Assembly (NCBI RefSeq): GCF_042477335.2 | Contig: NC_091254.1 | Span: 95,755,501 to 95,819,500, forward strand | DNA: 64,000 bases | Reading direction: 5' to 3' | Origin: Ovis canadensis | Lineage: Eukaryota > Chordata > Mammalia > Artiodactyla > Bovidae | Shown here: one piece after another, positions 31,167-41,302 of the stretch | How the letters are laid out: each line of letters starts with the position of its first letter | Numbering within the stretch: the stretch's first letter is position 1 | Notes under the pieces: model-generated | What the model was told of the DNA's origin: nothing | Database searches by the model: none | What the model saw: the letters and a program-made list of their open reading frames with translations, nothing else | Made by a program: the position numbers and the translations under genes

Positions 31167-31359
31167 GGAGCCGTGAAGGGAGAGCATTAAACTCTGGCCC
31201 CTTTTCAAGGTGAGGTGATTCCAGATTGGATTTACCTGGAAGTAGAAAAACCCCTCCATCCGTGCAGCGTCTCTGTAAATTCTCCCCGTGAACTCAGCCA
31301 GGTGCTCAGCGAGCTGTCCTTTGGCTCCACTGTTCCTCTGGACGTGGCGTCCATGTCTC

Positions 31360-31670
31360 AAGGCTGCTCCGGCAAACTGTCACCAGCGGGGCGGCTGCAA
31401 ACAGCAGACACGCATTATCTCACGGTTCTGGGGGGAGCTGTCAGGGTCAGCGTGTCCCCGAGCCGCGTTCAGGCGTCCATGGCGCAGCGTCCGGGGTGCT
31501 GCTCAGCCAGCGCGGGGTCACCCCGTCTCTGCATCCATCTCACTTGTGCAGCCCTCTCTGCCCTCATGTGATGGGGTCCCCTCCGTGCTGATCTCGTGGC
31601 TTCTTGTAAGGACACCAGTCATCTTGGATGAATGGCCCATCCTATCCAGTGGAGGAGCCTCTTGGGACCG
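31360..31670 (+). repeat. Old eutherian interspersed repeat, family unresolved
   Basis: GGCTGCAAACAGCAGACACG, ATTATCTCACGGTTCTGGGG and TTGTAAGGACACCAGTCATC match a common old mammalian repeat that I cannot name with confidence. Confidence 0.5.
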
Positions 31671-31744
31671 CATCTTTTATTTTTTTAACTTTTTGTTTTA
31701 TGTTTTTTTTTTAATGTTGGTTTTTTATGATAGCTGATTTTTTT

Positions 31745-31912
31745 TTAACTTTAATCTTTTTGTTTTGTATTGAGGTATAAGCGATTGACAATGTTGTGAT
31801 AGTTTCAGGTGAACAGCAAAGGGACATGTACCTATTCTTCCCCAAACCTCCTTCCCAGCCAGGCTGCCACACAATATTGAGCAGAGTGTCTTCTGCTACA
31901 CGGGAGGCCCTC
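31745..31912 (-). repeat. L1 3' UTR fragment (reverse), left copy of a duplication
   Basis: TATTGAGGTATAAGCGATTG, TGATAGTTTCAGGTGAACAG, then the ~79-bp block 31834-31912 (core CCAGGCTGCCACACAATATT) that recurs at 32122-32200. Confidence 0.8.
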
Positions 31913-31927
31913 GTATATATGTATCTG

Positions 31928-32119
31928 GAAGGGAAAGTTGCTCAGTCGTGTCCGACTCTTTGTGAACCCGTGAACTATACAGTCCATGGAATTCTCCAGG
32001 CCAGAATACTGGAGTGGGTAGCATTTCCCTTCTCCAGGGGATCTTCCCAACCCAGGCATGGAGCCCAGGTTCCCTGTGTTGCAGGTGGATTCTCTGCCGG
32101 CTGAGCTTCTAGGGAAGCC
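31928..32119 (-). repeat. Bov-tA SINE (reverse)
   Basis: GGGAAAGTTGCTCAGTCGTG to GCTGAGCTTCTAGGGAAGCC, lying between the two copies of the L1 duplication. Confidence 0.94.
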
Positions 32120-32121
32120 CG

Positions 32122-32208
32122 ATTCTTCCGCAGAGCCCCTTCCCATCCAGGCTGCCACACAATATTGAGCAGAGTTCCTTCTGCTACTCAGGAATTCCTT
32201 GTTGGTTA
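32122..32208 (-). repeat. L1 3' UTR fragment (reverse), right copy of a duplication
   Basis: Repeats the 31834-31912 block at about 84% identity by my count, with a ~30-bp core identical, then continues into CTTGTTGGTTA. Confidence 0.8.
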
Positions 32209-32209
32209 C

Positions 32210-32433
32210 AGGCATGTGTGCCAAGTTGATTCAGTCATATCTGACTCTTTGTGACCCCATGGACGGTAGCCCGCCAGGCTCCTCTGTCCATGGGATTCTC
32301 CAGGTAAGACTACTGAAGTGAGCTGCCATGCCCTCCTCCAGGAGATCTTTCTGACCCAGGGATCAAATCTACATCTCCTGCAACTCCTGCATGGCAAGCA
32401 GATTCTTTATCGCTGAGGCACCAGGGAAGTCCC
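32210..32433 (-). repeat. Bov-tA SINE (reverse) inserted in L1
   Basis: From GTGTGCCAAGTTGATTCAG to GAGGCACCAGGGAAGTCCC. TGTTGGTTA at 32201-32209 and again at ~32435-32443 is a 9-bp target duplication inside the L1. Confidence 0.94.
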
Positions 32434-32490
32434 CATGTTGGTTATCCATTTAAAATATAGCAGTGTGAACAAGCCCATCCCAAATTCCCT
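32434..32490 (-). repeat. L1 3' UTR fragment (reverse), continuation
   Basis: TTGGTTATCCATTTAAAATA, then CCCATCCCAAATTCCCTATC continue the L1 interrupted by the SINE. Confidence 0.75.
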
Positions 32491-32591
32491 ATCCAGGCCA
32501 TCAGGAACAGAACTCAACAGCTGAGTTTCTTTCGCCCCAGGTAGGATGAGAGAACATTAGTCTTCTCCCCTCTGCACAATGCAGGGATTTG

Positions 32592-33012
32592 TTATTATTG
32601 TTCAGTAGCTTAGTTGTGTCCAATTCTTTGCAACCCCATAAGCTGCTGCACGCCAGGCTTGCCTGTCCTCCACCATCTCCCAGAGTTTGCTCAAATTCAT
32701 GTCCATTGAGTTGGTGATGCCATCCAGTCATCTCATCCTCTGCTACCTTCTTCTCCTCCTGCCCTCAATCTTTCCCAGCATCTGGGTCTTTTCCAATGAG
32801 TTGGCTTTTCGCATCAGGTGGCCAAAGTATTGGAGCTTCAGCTTCAGCACCGGTCTTTCCAGTGAATATTCAGGGTTGATTTCCTTTAGAATCCTCCAGG
32901 CAAGAATACTGGAGTGGGTAGCCATTCCCTTCTCCAGGAGATCTTCCTGACGCAGGGATCAAACCCAGGTCTCCTGCATTGCAGGCAGATTCTTTACCAT
33001 TTGAGCCACCGA
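32592..33012 (-). repeat. SINE-BovB chimeric insertion (reverse)
   Basis: 32592-32891 is reverse BovB 3' end (TTGTTCAGTAGCTTAG to GGTTGATTTCCTTTAG). It passes without a break into reverse Bov-tA (32892-33012: ATCCTCCAGGCAAGAATAC to TTGAGCCACC). Read on the minus strand it is a SINE 5' half joined to a BovB 3' end, with the shared word ATTC at the junction. Confidence 0.85.
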
Positions 33013-33145
33013 TGCAAGTGCTTATGTTGACATGCTGATTGGAGCGAAGGAAGGAATTTACCTATACATATAACCAAAAATCCACTCCCCTGAATTCCCA
33101 GGGGTCTACGGATATTGTGACGGCCACCTTCCTTTCTATTTTCTT

Positions 33146-33259
33146 TTTTGGGGTGTGCCACGCTGTGTGTGGGATTTTAGCTCCCTGACCAGAGATCAAA
33201 CCTACATCCCCTGCATTGGAAGGATGGAGTCTTAACTACTGGACCACTAGGGAAGCCCC
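33146..33259 (-). repeat. CHR-type SINE (reverse)
   Basis: TTTTTTGGGGTGTGCCACGC, CTCCCTGACCAGAGATC and AACTACTGGACCACTAGGG: reversed CHR short form. Confidence 0.88.
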
Positions 33260-34127
33260 TCCCCACTTCTTCTATTTATTACTTGTTACATTTTATTTCC
33301 CATGTCCGCTTACTGAACAGCCAACCAGTCTCCCCACCAGTCAACCAGTCTTCTCTCTCTTTCTGCCTTCACTAGCTTCCCTAATAAAAGGCTTGTTTTC
33401 ATGCTTTTAGCTCATCTAGATTGCAGGGAAATTAGAGCTTTGGATGAGAGCATGTAGAACCCTTTTGAATTGTCGCAAGCTTTTTTCTAGTTGAAAATGT
33501 TCTGTTTCTTCAAAAAAAAAAATATGTGCCCACTAAACGCAAATATGCTCTCTGATTCTATTGCTTTGCTTACTCAGAAATCACCAGTGTAAAACTGCTA
33601 CCGCTATTGTAGGCATAACGTTTTTCCCCTTCTTTTTGATTTCTTTAACACATGGTTCGTGGCCTTTGCTACATTTCAGCAGAGTTGATTAAGTTTTCAG
33701 CTACAAGCCTAAATCGTAAGTGTGCTTGTTACGGTCACCAAAAAAAAAAAGTTTTGTTTGGTTGTGTTGTTGTTGTTGTGTCTCCACAGCAATTTAAATT
33801 GCATTAAAAACAACAACCAAATTTAATATCCCCATAAATAATATCCAAATTTTAAAATTCCCTTGTGACTTAAAAGCTGTAGGTGAGTTTTATGTTTTTT
33901 TATAGTGGCTTAATCTCTCTCTGACATGATTATTGTGTCTAATAAGGCAAAAGAAAAATAAATTCTGACACTGGAGAAAATAAGACAGCAGAGTTAATTG
34001 GCCCATTAAGAGTGTAGCAAGAAGTTGCAAACCCAGTGAGCTGTGAGGGTGGAGGGCAGCGGGGTAGGGGTGGTGGGCCCGGCCTCTCCCTCCCCTCAGT
34101 CCTCTTGCTGCAGTATTTTTCATTTTT
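33260..34127. other. Non-repetitive AT-rich stretch
   Basis: Short A runs, and a (TTG)n-like patch at ~33760-33780. No element or gene recognised. Confidence 0.4.
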
Positions 34128-34838
34128 GTGCAGTCTCTAACTCACACTCGACTCTTTGTGACCCCATGGACTGCAGCGTGCCAGGCTTCCCTGTCCTTCA
34201 CCATCTCCTGAAACTTACTCAAACTCACGTCCACTGAGTCGGTGATACCATCCAACCATCGCATCCTCTGCCACCCTCTTCTCCTCTTGCCCTCAGTTTT
34301 TTCCACTGAGTCAGTTCTTTGCCTCAGGTGGCCAAAGTATTGGAGCTTCAGCTTCCAGCATCAGTCCTTCAAATGAACATTCAGGACTTATCTCCTTTAG
34401 GATGGACTGGTTGGATCTCCTTGCAGTCCAAGGGACTCTGAAGCGTCTTCTCCAACACCACAGTTCAAAAGCTTTGATTCTTCAGTGCTCAGCCTTCTTT
34501 ATGGTCTGTATTTCACATCCATACGTGACTATTGGTAAAACCATACGTTTGACTTATGGACCTTTGTCGGCAAAGTGATGTCTCTGCTTTTTAATGTGCT
34601 GTCTGGATTTGACATAGCTTTCTCTCCAAGGAGCGAGCATCTTTTAAACTTCATTGCCGCAGCCAACATCTGCAGTGATTTTGGAACCCAAGAAAATAAA
34701 ATCTATCACTGTTTCCGCTCTTTCACCGTCTATTTGCCATGAAGTGATGAGCCCAGATGCCATGATCTCAGTTGTTTTTTTTTCATGTTGAGTTTTTCCA
34801 GCCAGCTTTTTTGTTGTCCTCTTTCGCCCTCATCGCCA
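34128..34838 (-). repeat. BovB LINE 3' part (reverse), ~0.7 kb
   Basis: Runs from CTAACTCACACTCGACTCTT through GGTGGCCAAAGTATTGGAG, TGTCGGCAAAGTGATGTCTC and AAGTGATGAGCCCAGATGCC to GAGTTTTTCCAGCC. Covers the C-terminal RT region downstream of the YADD box; many frameshifts. Confidence 0.93.
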
Positions 34839-35109
34839 GGACAAGGGTGTGGTCCCTGAAGCGGCTGCTGGCTTTCACGGGGCTGCTTTGGAACCAGGGT
34901 CATATGTAATTCTGGCTGTCTATGTGCCCTCTCCCTCCTCCAACTTGCATGCTGCTGCAGATACTGTATATTTCACTCGGCACCTTCTTTGTCTTCCTGT
35001 ATGATCCGGCCAGGAAAAGGAAAGCCCTCGGCTCCTTAACCCTCCTGGTGTAAAGCTGCCATGCATTTCCAGGTCCTGCCAGGTGGCTGCCCTTCCAGGA
35101 GACCTGATT
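34839..35109. other. Non-repetitive stretch
   Basis: Nothing recognised. Confidence 0.35.
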
Positions 35110-35285
35110 GGGAGTTTACGGCTGGGAGTTTAGAGCTGTCTCTCACAGCTCTTGAAAGGAACCCACTCCACCTACACCCTGAGTTCGAACTTCTAGCCTC
35201 CTGAGCTGTGAGACAAGATGTTCCTGTTTAAATCACCCAGTTTATGAAACCTTGTTATGGCAGGTGTAGCAACTGAGACAGGCTT
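35110..35285 (+). repeat. Old eutherian interspersed repeat, family unresolved
   Basis: AGCCTCCTGAGCTGTGAGAC, TTAAATCACCCAGTTTATG and GTAGCAACTGAGACAG resemble the same 3'-end block seen at ~25825 and ~9060. Confidence 0.5.
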
Positions 35286-35364
35286 GATACTCTGTTGTGT
35301 TTGGGAAATGGACTGTGGCCAAACCTAGAGGGAAGGTCAGATGCCCACGGCTTAAAGGTACTGT

Positions 35365-35540
35365 ACATCTGCAGGAGACGCAAGATATGCGGGTTCGATC
35401 CCTGTGTTGGGAAGATCCTCTGGAGGAGGAAATGGCAACCCACTCCAGTATTCTTTCCTGGGGAATCCCGTGGAGAGAGGAGCCTGGTGGGCTACAGTCC
35501 ATGGGTCACAAAGAGTCAGACACGCCTGAACAACAACATA
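35365..35540 (+). repeat. Bov-tA SINE, 5' truncated
   Basis: Starts near CATCTGCAGGAGACGC; GGGTTCGATCCCTG B box; A unit to CTGAACAACAACAT. First arm of an inverted pair. Confidence 0.92.
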
Positions 35541-35578
35541 TCTGCATAGGTCAAGACAGATGATAAATGAAGAGCCTG

Positions 35579-35610
35579 TGAGTGTGTGTGTGTGTCTGTG
35601 TGTGTCTGTG
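35579..35610. repeat. (GT)n microsatellite
   Basis: GT repeat with two TCTG interruptions, between two opposite SINEs. Confidence 0.9.
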
Positions 35611-35812
35611 CTCAGTCATGTCCGACCCTTGGCCACCCCGTGGACTGTAGCCTGCCAGGTTCCTTTTTCCATGGGATTTCCCAGGCAAGAATACTAGTGT
35701 ATTGCCGTTTCCTCCTCCAGCGGATCTTCCCGACCCAGGGGTTGAATTCGTGCCTCAAGTATCTTCTGCACTGGCTGGTAGGTTCTTTACCACGGAGCCA
35801 CCGGAGAGGCCA
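35608..35812 (-). repeat. Bov-tA SINE (reverse)
   Basis: TGTGCTCAGTCATGTCCGAC to CACGGAGCCACCGGAGAGGC. Second arm of the pair with 35365-35540. Confidence 0.92.
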
Positions 35813-36867
35813 TAAAGATTCTGGGTTGTTAATAAATGAATGGATGTGGCTGAAAGTCCTGGAACTTTTAGGAGGAATAGCCGTGACAATGATGCAAGAA
35901 GCAAAGCAGGCATTTTAACACTGCATAAGCAAGCTGGCTAGAAAACTTCCCAATAAAAATTTCACGTGAATGGTTCATAGTTTTGTAATATGAAAAATAA
36001 GGTAAATCAATAAGAAAAGACATAAAAAATCTAATATATAAATGACAGAGGCTATGAACAATTTTTAAAGAGGATATATAAAAGCTAACAGATGTGAAAA
36101 TGTTTAGCTACATCAAATACAAAAAAATGAAAATTTTGCGTTATACATTTAGAGTTTCATTTCTTGGACATTCATTCAGTTAAGGGCAAATTTCTCCCGC
36201 CAAATTTGTTTCATCTCATTAAACTAAGAAGATTCTTTTTATATATATATATTTTATGCTTATACTTTTATCTGATAGTATGTTTTACCATGTACGATTT
36301 TAATTGCCAACAGTTTAACTGTTGACTTGTTGACTTTTTCTACTAATAACTTTCATTATGAATTGGATGATAGAAACTTTAATTTTTCAAAAAGTATTTT
36401 TTATGGTAAAAATTATATAAAATATATACTTTATTTTATAAATTATAAAACAGAAAAAACAAACAGAAACTTACAGTTGCACTATGAAGATCTTCCCATT
36501 GATACTAAGAGTATAATACATGTACTTAGTTCAAATAATACAGAAAGATGCAAATGAAAACTCCAAATCTCAGTTTTCCACTCCCCTCTGTTCATCTCTG
36601 CAGTGATGACCACTTTAAATTGCTTCCATATCATGCACAAATATTTTAACTTGTATTTTTACATGTATTTTAACTCAAATTGTTAGAAAATTTTAAGTAC
36701 TCATGGGAAGAGAATGAAAAAGAAAAACGAAAAGACACATATAGATGAGATAAATGTACACGCAGAGACTGGATGCTCCCTCAGTAGAACTTTATACTAT
36801 TTTACGTTACAGCCTAAGTGTTTCCACCGTCAGATTTGCAGGGCTGTGGATACTATAGTGTATACTG
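35813..36867. other. AT-rich stretch, possible ancient L1 relics
   Basis: 36440-36680 (AATAATACAGAAAGATGCAA, ATGACCACTTTAAATTGC) loosely resembles an old L1 3' UTR. No coding evidence. Confidence 0.35.
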
Positions 36868-37025
36868 GACAGACTGTACGCCACCAGGCTCCTATGACCA
36901 TGGAATTCTCCAGACAAGAATACTGGAGTGGGTTGCCATTTCCTCTTCCAGGGGATGTTCCCAACCCAGGGATGAACCCACGTCACCTGTACTGGCAGGC
37001 AGATTCTTTACCATCTTCACCAGGG
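36868..37025 (-). repeat. Bov-tA SINE (reverse), tail end lost
   Basis: CTGTACGCCACCAGGCTCC to TTCACCAGGGAGAAC; lacks the terminal ~35 bases of the A unit. Confidence 0.9.
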
Positions 37026-37129
37026 AGAACTGTGTATTCTCCCTCGTAATTGTGAAATACCACATTTTATGAAACCTTAGGAGTTACTCAGATTTTTACA
37101 TGTGGAGGAGGAACGTCTTTAAAATCCTC

Positions 37130-37320
37130 AGATCCTGAAGTTATGCAGCTAGGGTGCTATCCTAGGGAAATATTTAGAAGTGCAGATAGAGTTTATGAAT
37201 AGTGATATTTATGCAATATTAATATAATAAGAAATGACCCAAACATCCACTCTGGGTGATTAACACAAAGTATGTCCATGCAAGGAAATATCATGTAACC
37301 ATTAAAACAGTGAAGACTGC
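37130..37320 (+). repeat. Ancient L1 fragment
   Basis: AATGACCCAAACATCCACTC, AGTATGTCCATGCAAGGAAA and TCATGTAACCATTAAAACAG resemble the L1 ORF2 end (the 'ccatacaatggaatactatgcagcc' region). Diverged. Confidence 0.55.
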
Positions 37321-37344
37321 TTATGGACCCACCTAGTGATATTA

Positions 37345-37498
37345 TTTTCTAAGCAAAGCAGAAGTGGGAGGTGGGTGGGAGGTTCAAGAGAGAGTGGACA
37401 TACATATACCTGTGGTTGATTCATGTTGATGTATGGCAGAAACCAACATAATATTGTAAAGCAATTATCCTCCAATTAAAAATAAATTTAAATTTATT
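37345..37498 (+). repeat. Ruminant L1 3' terminus (5' truncated)
   Basis: GGGAGGTTCAAGAGAGAGTG, TTCATGTTGATGTATGGCAG, AATATTGTAAAGCAATTATC, ending in AATTAAAAATAAATTT. Same region as the reverse copy at 27326. Confidence 0.88.
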
Positions 37499-37542
37499 TA
37501 TCTAAGTAGGCTGTCAAATTGTAGATAAAGAATGATCTCAAG

Positions 37543-37766
37543 GGACTTGCCTGATGGTCCAGTGGTTAGGAATCCACCTTAAAATGCAGGGGATGCGGTT
37601 TCAACCCCTGGTCAGGAAACTAAGATCCCACATGCGGCTCAGCCCATGTGTGACAACAAAGATCCTGACTGCCACAGTGAGGACGGCGCAGTGCAGCTGA
37701 AATTTTAAAAAAATTAAATAAAAAAAAATTAAGGATTCAGGGGGAAAAAAAGTCAAAACTGGAAAA
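37543..37766 (+). repeat. CHR-type SINE with perfect 16-bp target duplication
   Basis: GGACTTGCCTGATGGTCC head, AACTAAGATCCCACATGC, CAGTGCAGCTGAAATTT and a long A-rich tail. Flanked by identical AAAGAATGATCTCAAG at 37527-37542 and 37767-37782. Confidence 0.96.
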
Positions 37767-37982
37767 AAAGAATGATCTCAAGCATGGGGGAAACACAGAC
37801 AGATACAATCGGAATAAATCATGCCCATATTCATAGGCTGGTTATTTCTGAGGGATGAGATGATGTATTTTCTAATTGTTCTACTGTACAAAATAGATTA
37901 ATATTCAATTTCAACATTTAATTAAAATTGACACATAACTGTTAGAATATTGCTGTCACAGCTTTTCTCTGCAAAACCAAAT

Positions 37983-38108
37983 TTTGTTGTTTAGTTGCTA
38001 AGTTGTGTCTGACTCTTTGCAATCCCGTGGACAGTAGCCCCCCAGGCTCCTCTGTCCCTGGGATTTCCCAGGCAAGAGTACTGGAGTAGATTGCTACTTC
38101 CTTCTCCA
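37983..38108 (-). repeat. Bov-tA 3' half (reverse) with perfect 12-bp target duplication
   Basis: TTTGTTGTTTAGTTGCTAAG to TTGCTACTTCCTTCTCCA; 5' truncated, so no tRNA head. Flanks GCAAAACCAAAT at 37971-37982 and 38109-38120 are identical, so the truncation happened at insertion rather than by later deletion. Confidence 0.95.
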
Positions 38109-38120
38109 GCAAAACCAAAT

Positions 38121-39261
38121 AGACCAGCAGTAATCACGTCGAAAAACGTGGGCTGAAGAGACTGCTCGGAAACCTGTCACCAACGCTCGGCCAGGTTTGA
38201 AGGGGTCAACAGACTTGCCGAGAATAAAGCAGTTAAAAGACACCATAAAAATGCAGGGCAGAGGCTAATATATCAAGCTGGTTCTCTGAACTATTGAATC
38301 TTTAATTCAGAATTTAAGCAGTCATAAAAATGAACATGAATCGCCTGTATCACCCACATCTCTTCAGAAACTCAGTTGCTATCACTGGTCCCTAAGGATG
38401 AAGGATGAAATTTTTTAAAAAGCACATTTCCTGGAGTTTTAAGAGATTCAATAGACTCAAGTGAACCTCCCTTGCCTGGGTATGCAGAGAGTGTGAACAA
38501 GCAGGAAATTAGGAAGCTCAAAACTTCAGACTTTGAAGAGAAGAACGCTTCCTGTTTAGCTAGGGGTGAACAGCTACACCCAGGACTGAACCCATATCGC
38601 AAGTTTAGCATCGATATAGACAAGATCAACATCAGACACAGGGCCCGGCTGCCCCTCATGCTTCCTGTGTAAGTGAATTCCACAGCTTCGCCACCCCGAG
38701 TTTTCTCCATTTGTGGTCTCCTTACAGTCAGCTCATTTCCTCCAAGGAGCAGAAGGGGAGGACTAGCTGGGGAGCTGCAGACCTCCAACCAGCCTCGTTT
38801 TTCTTATTTAAATTCTGATTCTCTGGGAAAGACGTGTGTTTCTGTTAGACTATTTTCAGAAATGGGCCTGTTCGTAAATGGGTCGGTGGTGCTGCGGAAT
38901 AATATACAGGACTCTCCCAAGTGCGAGGAGAGGTTGACCCAGGGCTTGGGAAGAAAGGAGTTACTTAAAAAAAAACAAAACAAAAGCGAAGTTTTATAAT
39001 GTTGAAAGAATAAATTCGCATTTTTTCTTCTCTCTCTCTTTTTTTTTTCACTTACTCAAAGGCTAAATATTGACTTATTGTTCAGAAAGAATGACAATGC
39101 AACATTATTTTAAAATTCTCGTTATTAAACCAGTTTGAGATCAGTTCACTTGGTTTTGAAAAAAAAAAAAAAAAGAAGAACCGTCAATTCGTGGGCGTGT
39201 TCATGCCTGGAGGAGTCTGGGACTCTAGCAGTGAGAGCTGAAGCCCGGCGTGTCTGGGTCT
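38121..39261. other. Long repeat-poor stretch
   Basis: Frames of 138 codons (minus, 38372-38788) and 108 codons (plus, 38673-38999) overlap each other antisense, with no domain. Poly(A) tracts at ~38968 and ~39159. Not called as genes. Confidence 0.4.
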
Positions 39262-39495
39262 TCATGGGCGGGTTTCGGGATGATTCAAGAACATCACGTT
39301 TCTTGTGCTCTCATTTCTAGGACTGTTACATCAGCTCCACCTCAGATCATCGGGCATTAGATCCCAGAGGTTGGAGACCCCTACCTTAATCCTTCCCATG
39401 ATGGATAGTGAGGCTTTGTTCCACCCCCGGTCCTTGGAAAACTTGTTCTCCACAAAACGGGTCCCTGGTGCCAAAAATGTTGGTGACTGCTGGTT
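39262..39495. mobile_element. hAT-Charlie-type DNA transposon remnant, rearranged
   Basis: 39262-39320 (GGTTTCGGGATGATTCAAG) matches the element in reverse sense. 39320-39495 (GCTCCACCTCAGATC, GGGCATTAGATCCC, CCACCCCCGGTCCTTGG, TCCCTGGTGCCAAAAATG) matches it in forward sense, with a terminus-like GGTTGGAGACCCCT at ~39370 and the 3' end at ~39492. No transposase remains. Confidence 0.65.
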
Positions 39496-39649
39496 TGCAG
39501 AGAAGAAGGACTTATTTCTGGTTAGAGGGTCCTCCAGTGTGGTCAGGTTGAGAATATTTGCCTCTGTATGCGCCACAGTAACAACGAAACACCCGTTTCA
39601 TCATTATTATTTTATAAGTAAAGGTACAGCCATTCTTCAGCATGCCAAC

Positions 39650-39805
39650 TGCTAGCACATGCTGCTTAATTCTTATCATGTCCTTGCATGGTTGTTATTA
39701 TCAACCCCATTTTTTAAATAGGGAAACTGAGGCCCAGCAGGACTAAATAAACTTGTCCCAAATCACACGGGCAGAAAGTAAAAAAAGTCAGGAATCAGAG
39801 CTTGG
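39650..39805 (+). repeat. MIR SINE remnant
   Basis: TGCTTAATTCTTATCATGTC, AGGGAAACTGAGGCCCAGC and AACTTGTCCCAAATCACACG: clear MIR landmarks in order. Confidence 0.8.
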
Positions 39806-39914
39806 ACCACACCATAGCATAAAATCACATTGCTGTCACCAAGCGTGAACCCCTCAGAATGAAGGGTTGAGGAAGGGTAATGCCTTCACAGTTGCTTCAG
39901 AAAGTAAGACTGCC

Positions 39915-40125
39915 ATATGCTCAGCTGTGTCCGACTCTTTGTGACCCCATGGATTGTAGTCTGCCAGGCTCCTCTGTCCATGGGATTCTCCAGGCAAGAA
40001 CACTGGAATTGGTTGCCATGCCCTCCTCCAGGGGAGCTTCCCCATCCAGGGGTCGAGCACGTATCTTCTGTGTCTTCTGCACTGCAGGCTGATTCTTCAC
40101 CCTCTGAGTCATCGGGGAAAGCCCT
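39915..40125 (-). repeat. Bov-tA SINE (reverse)
   Basis: ATATGCTCAGCTGTGTCCGA to GAGTCATCGGGGAAAGCCC. Confidence 0.93.
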
Positions 40126-40409
40126 GAAGAGACTTGTGCTTCCAGAATCCAGGGAAGACCCTTCTAAAAGGTTTCATTCAGTTAGACCACACTCAACAGG
40201 AGCAGCGCATGGGGCAGCCTCAGGCAGGGAGGGACGGGGTACCTGGGGAATCAGGGAGACATCTGCTCCAACAACACCGCCCGCTTACTGGGGCCACCGT
40301 ACTGCTGATCCTTCCGTGAATACTTTTTCCCTTTCTCTTACGTCTCAAGCTCAGGCCCTCCTCACTCTAATAGCTCCTAACTGATTTTTTTTTTTTTCTT
40401 GACTCTTTT

Positions 40410-40580
40410 CCATCCATATCGGGTCCCAACCCATAGCACCATCTAATTAATTTTCCTGAAGCACTTTGATCATGTAACCACTCTGACCTCAAAACATTCA
40501 TAACTCCTCTGGCCAGTTGGACAAAACAAAACTGTTTTAAGCCTTGCATCCAGGGTGATGCTGACCTTTGCTTTTCCCTG
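40410..40580 (+). repeat. L2 LINE remnant
   Basis: GGGTCCCAACCCATAGCACC, CTTTGATCATGTAACCACTC and CTCAAAACATTCATAACTCC follow the L2 region upstream of its 3' end. Confidence 0.6.
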
Positions 40581-40668
40581 ACGGGCTGAGATTCTGGACG
40601 AACACGTTGGCTGCAAACACTTTGACACTTTTGCTTCTGAAGTTTTGTCTCTACTCTTTCACTCGGAA

Positions 40669-40669
40669 A

Positions 40670-40703
<34 letters not shown>
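40669..40703. repeat. (CA)n microsatellite with CG core
   Basis: CA repeat interrupted by CGCGCG; purine-pyrimidine alternation favourable to Z-DNA. Confidence 0.93.
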
Positions 40704-41095
40704 ATTCTCCTTTCCTCTCTGTCATGCCAATCAAGACCAAATTTTCAAAGCCAGATGAATTTTATTTTTGTTGTGGAGCAACCCCTTAAGTCTTGGGTGC
40801 TTAAGTCATCCAGCTTGAAAGACATCTCCCCTGAGTCTCCAGCCACACCAGAAGCCAGAGGTGGTCTTGTTTCAGTATCAGCAGGAAGCAGTGGCAGGGC
40901 TTGAGGGTAAATTGTGGAAAAGAACACGGGACAGTTCTGTGCACAGAATTCGCGGATGGATGGTATTGTGAGGTAGTGGGAAGGAAGATGGGATGAAAAG
41001 AGCTGGGACTGCCTTAGAGAAGAAGCGAGGGATTGAGGTGTTGCTCACAACCATCGCTTTAATGACTTGTCTTGGAAAACTCTGAAGCCTTTGTT
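40704..41095. other. Non-repetitive stretch
   Basis: Nothing recognised. Confidence 0.35.
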
Positions 41096-41302
41096 GCGCT
41101 TCTCCTGTGGCTCAGATGGTAAAGAAGACCTGGGTTCAGTCCCTGGGTCAGGAAGATCCCCTGGAGAAGGGCATGGCAACCCACTCCAGTATTCCTGCCT
41201 GGAGAATCCCATGGACAGAGGAGCCTGGTGGGCTCCAGTCCATAACATAAGGTCGCACAGAGTCACACACGACTGAAGCGACTTAACACGCATGCACGCA
41301 GC
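41096..41302 (+). repeat. Bov-tA SINE with internal gap and insertion
   Basis: GCGCTTCTCCTGTGGCTCAG head; ~20 bases of the anticodon-like segment are deleted (GTAAAGAAGACCTGGG); ACATAA is inserted before GGTCGCACAGAGTC. Confidence 0.92.

Larger units (their letters stand above)
30578..31744. other. Repeat-poor, partly GC-rich stretch with two G-quadruplex-type tracts
   Basis: Contains the tracts annotated at 30911 and 31143 and an old repeat at 31360-31670. The 149-codon frame (31288-31737) runs through the old repeat and is not called. Confidence 0.4.

Noticed and set aside
39120-39180. Processed pseudogene tail (A16 near 39160)
   Set aside because: No coding sequence upstream and no polyadenylation signal at the expected distance.
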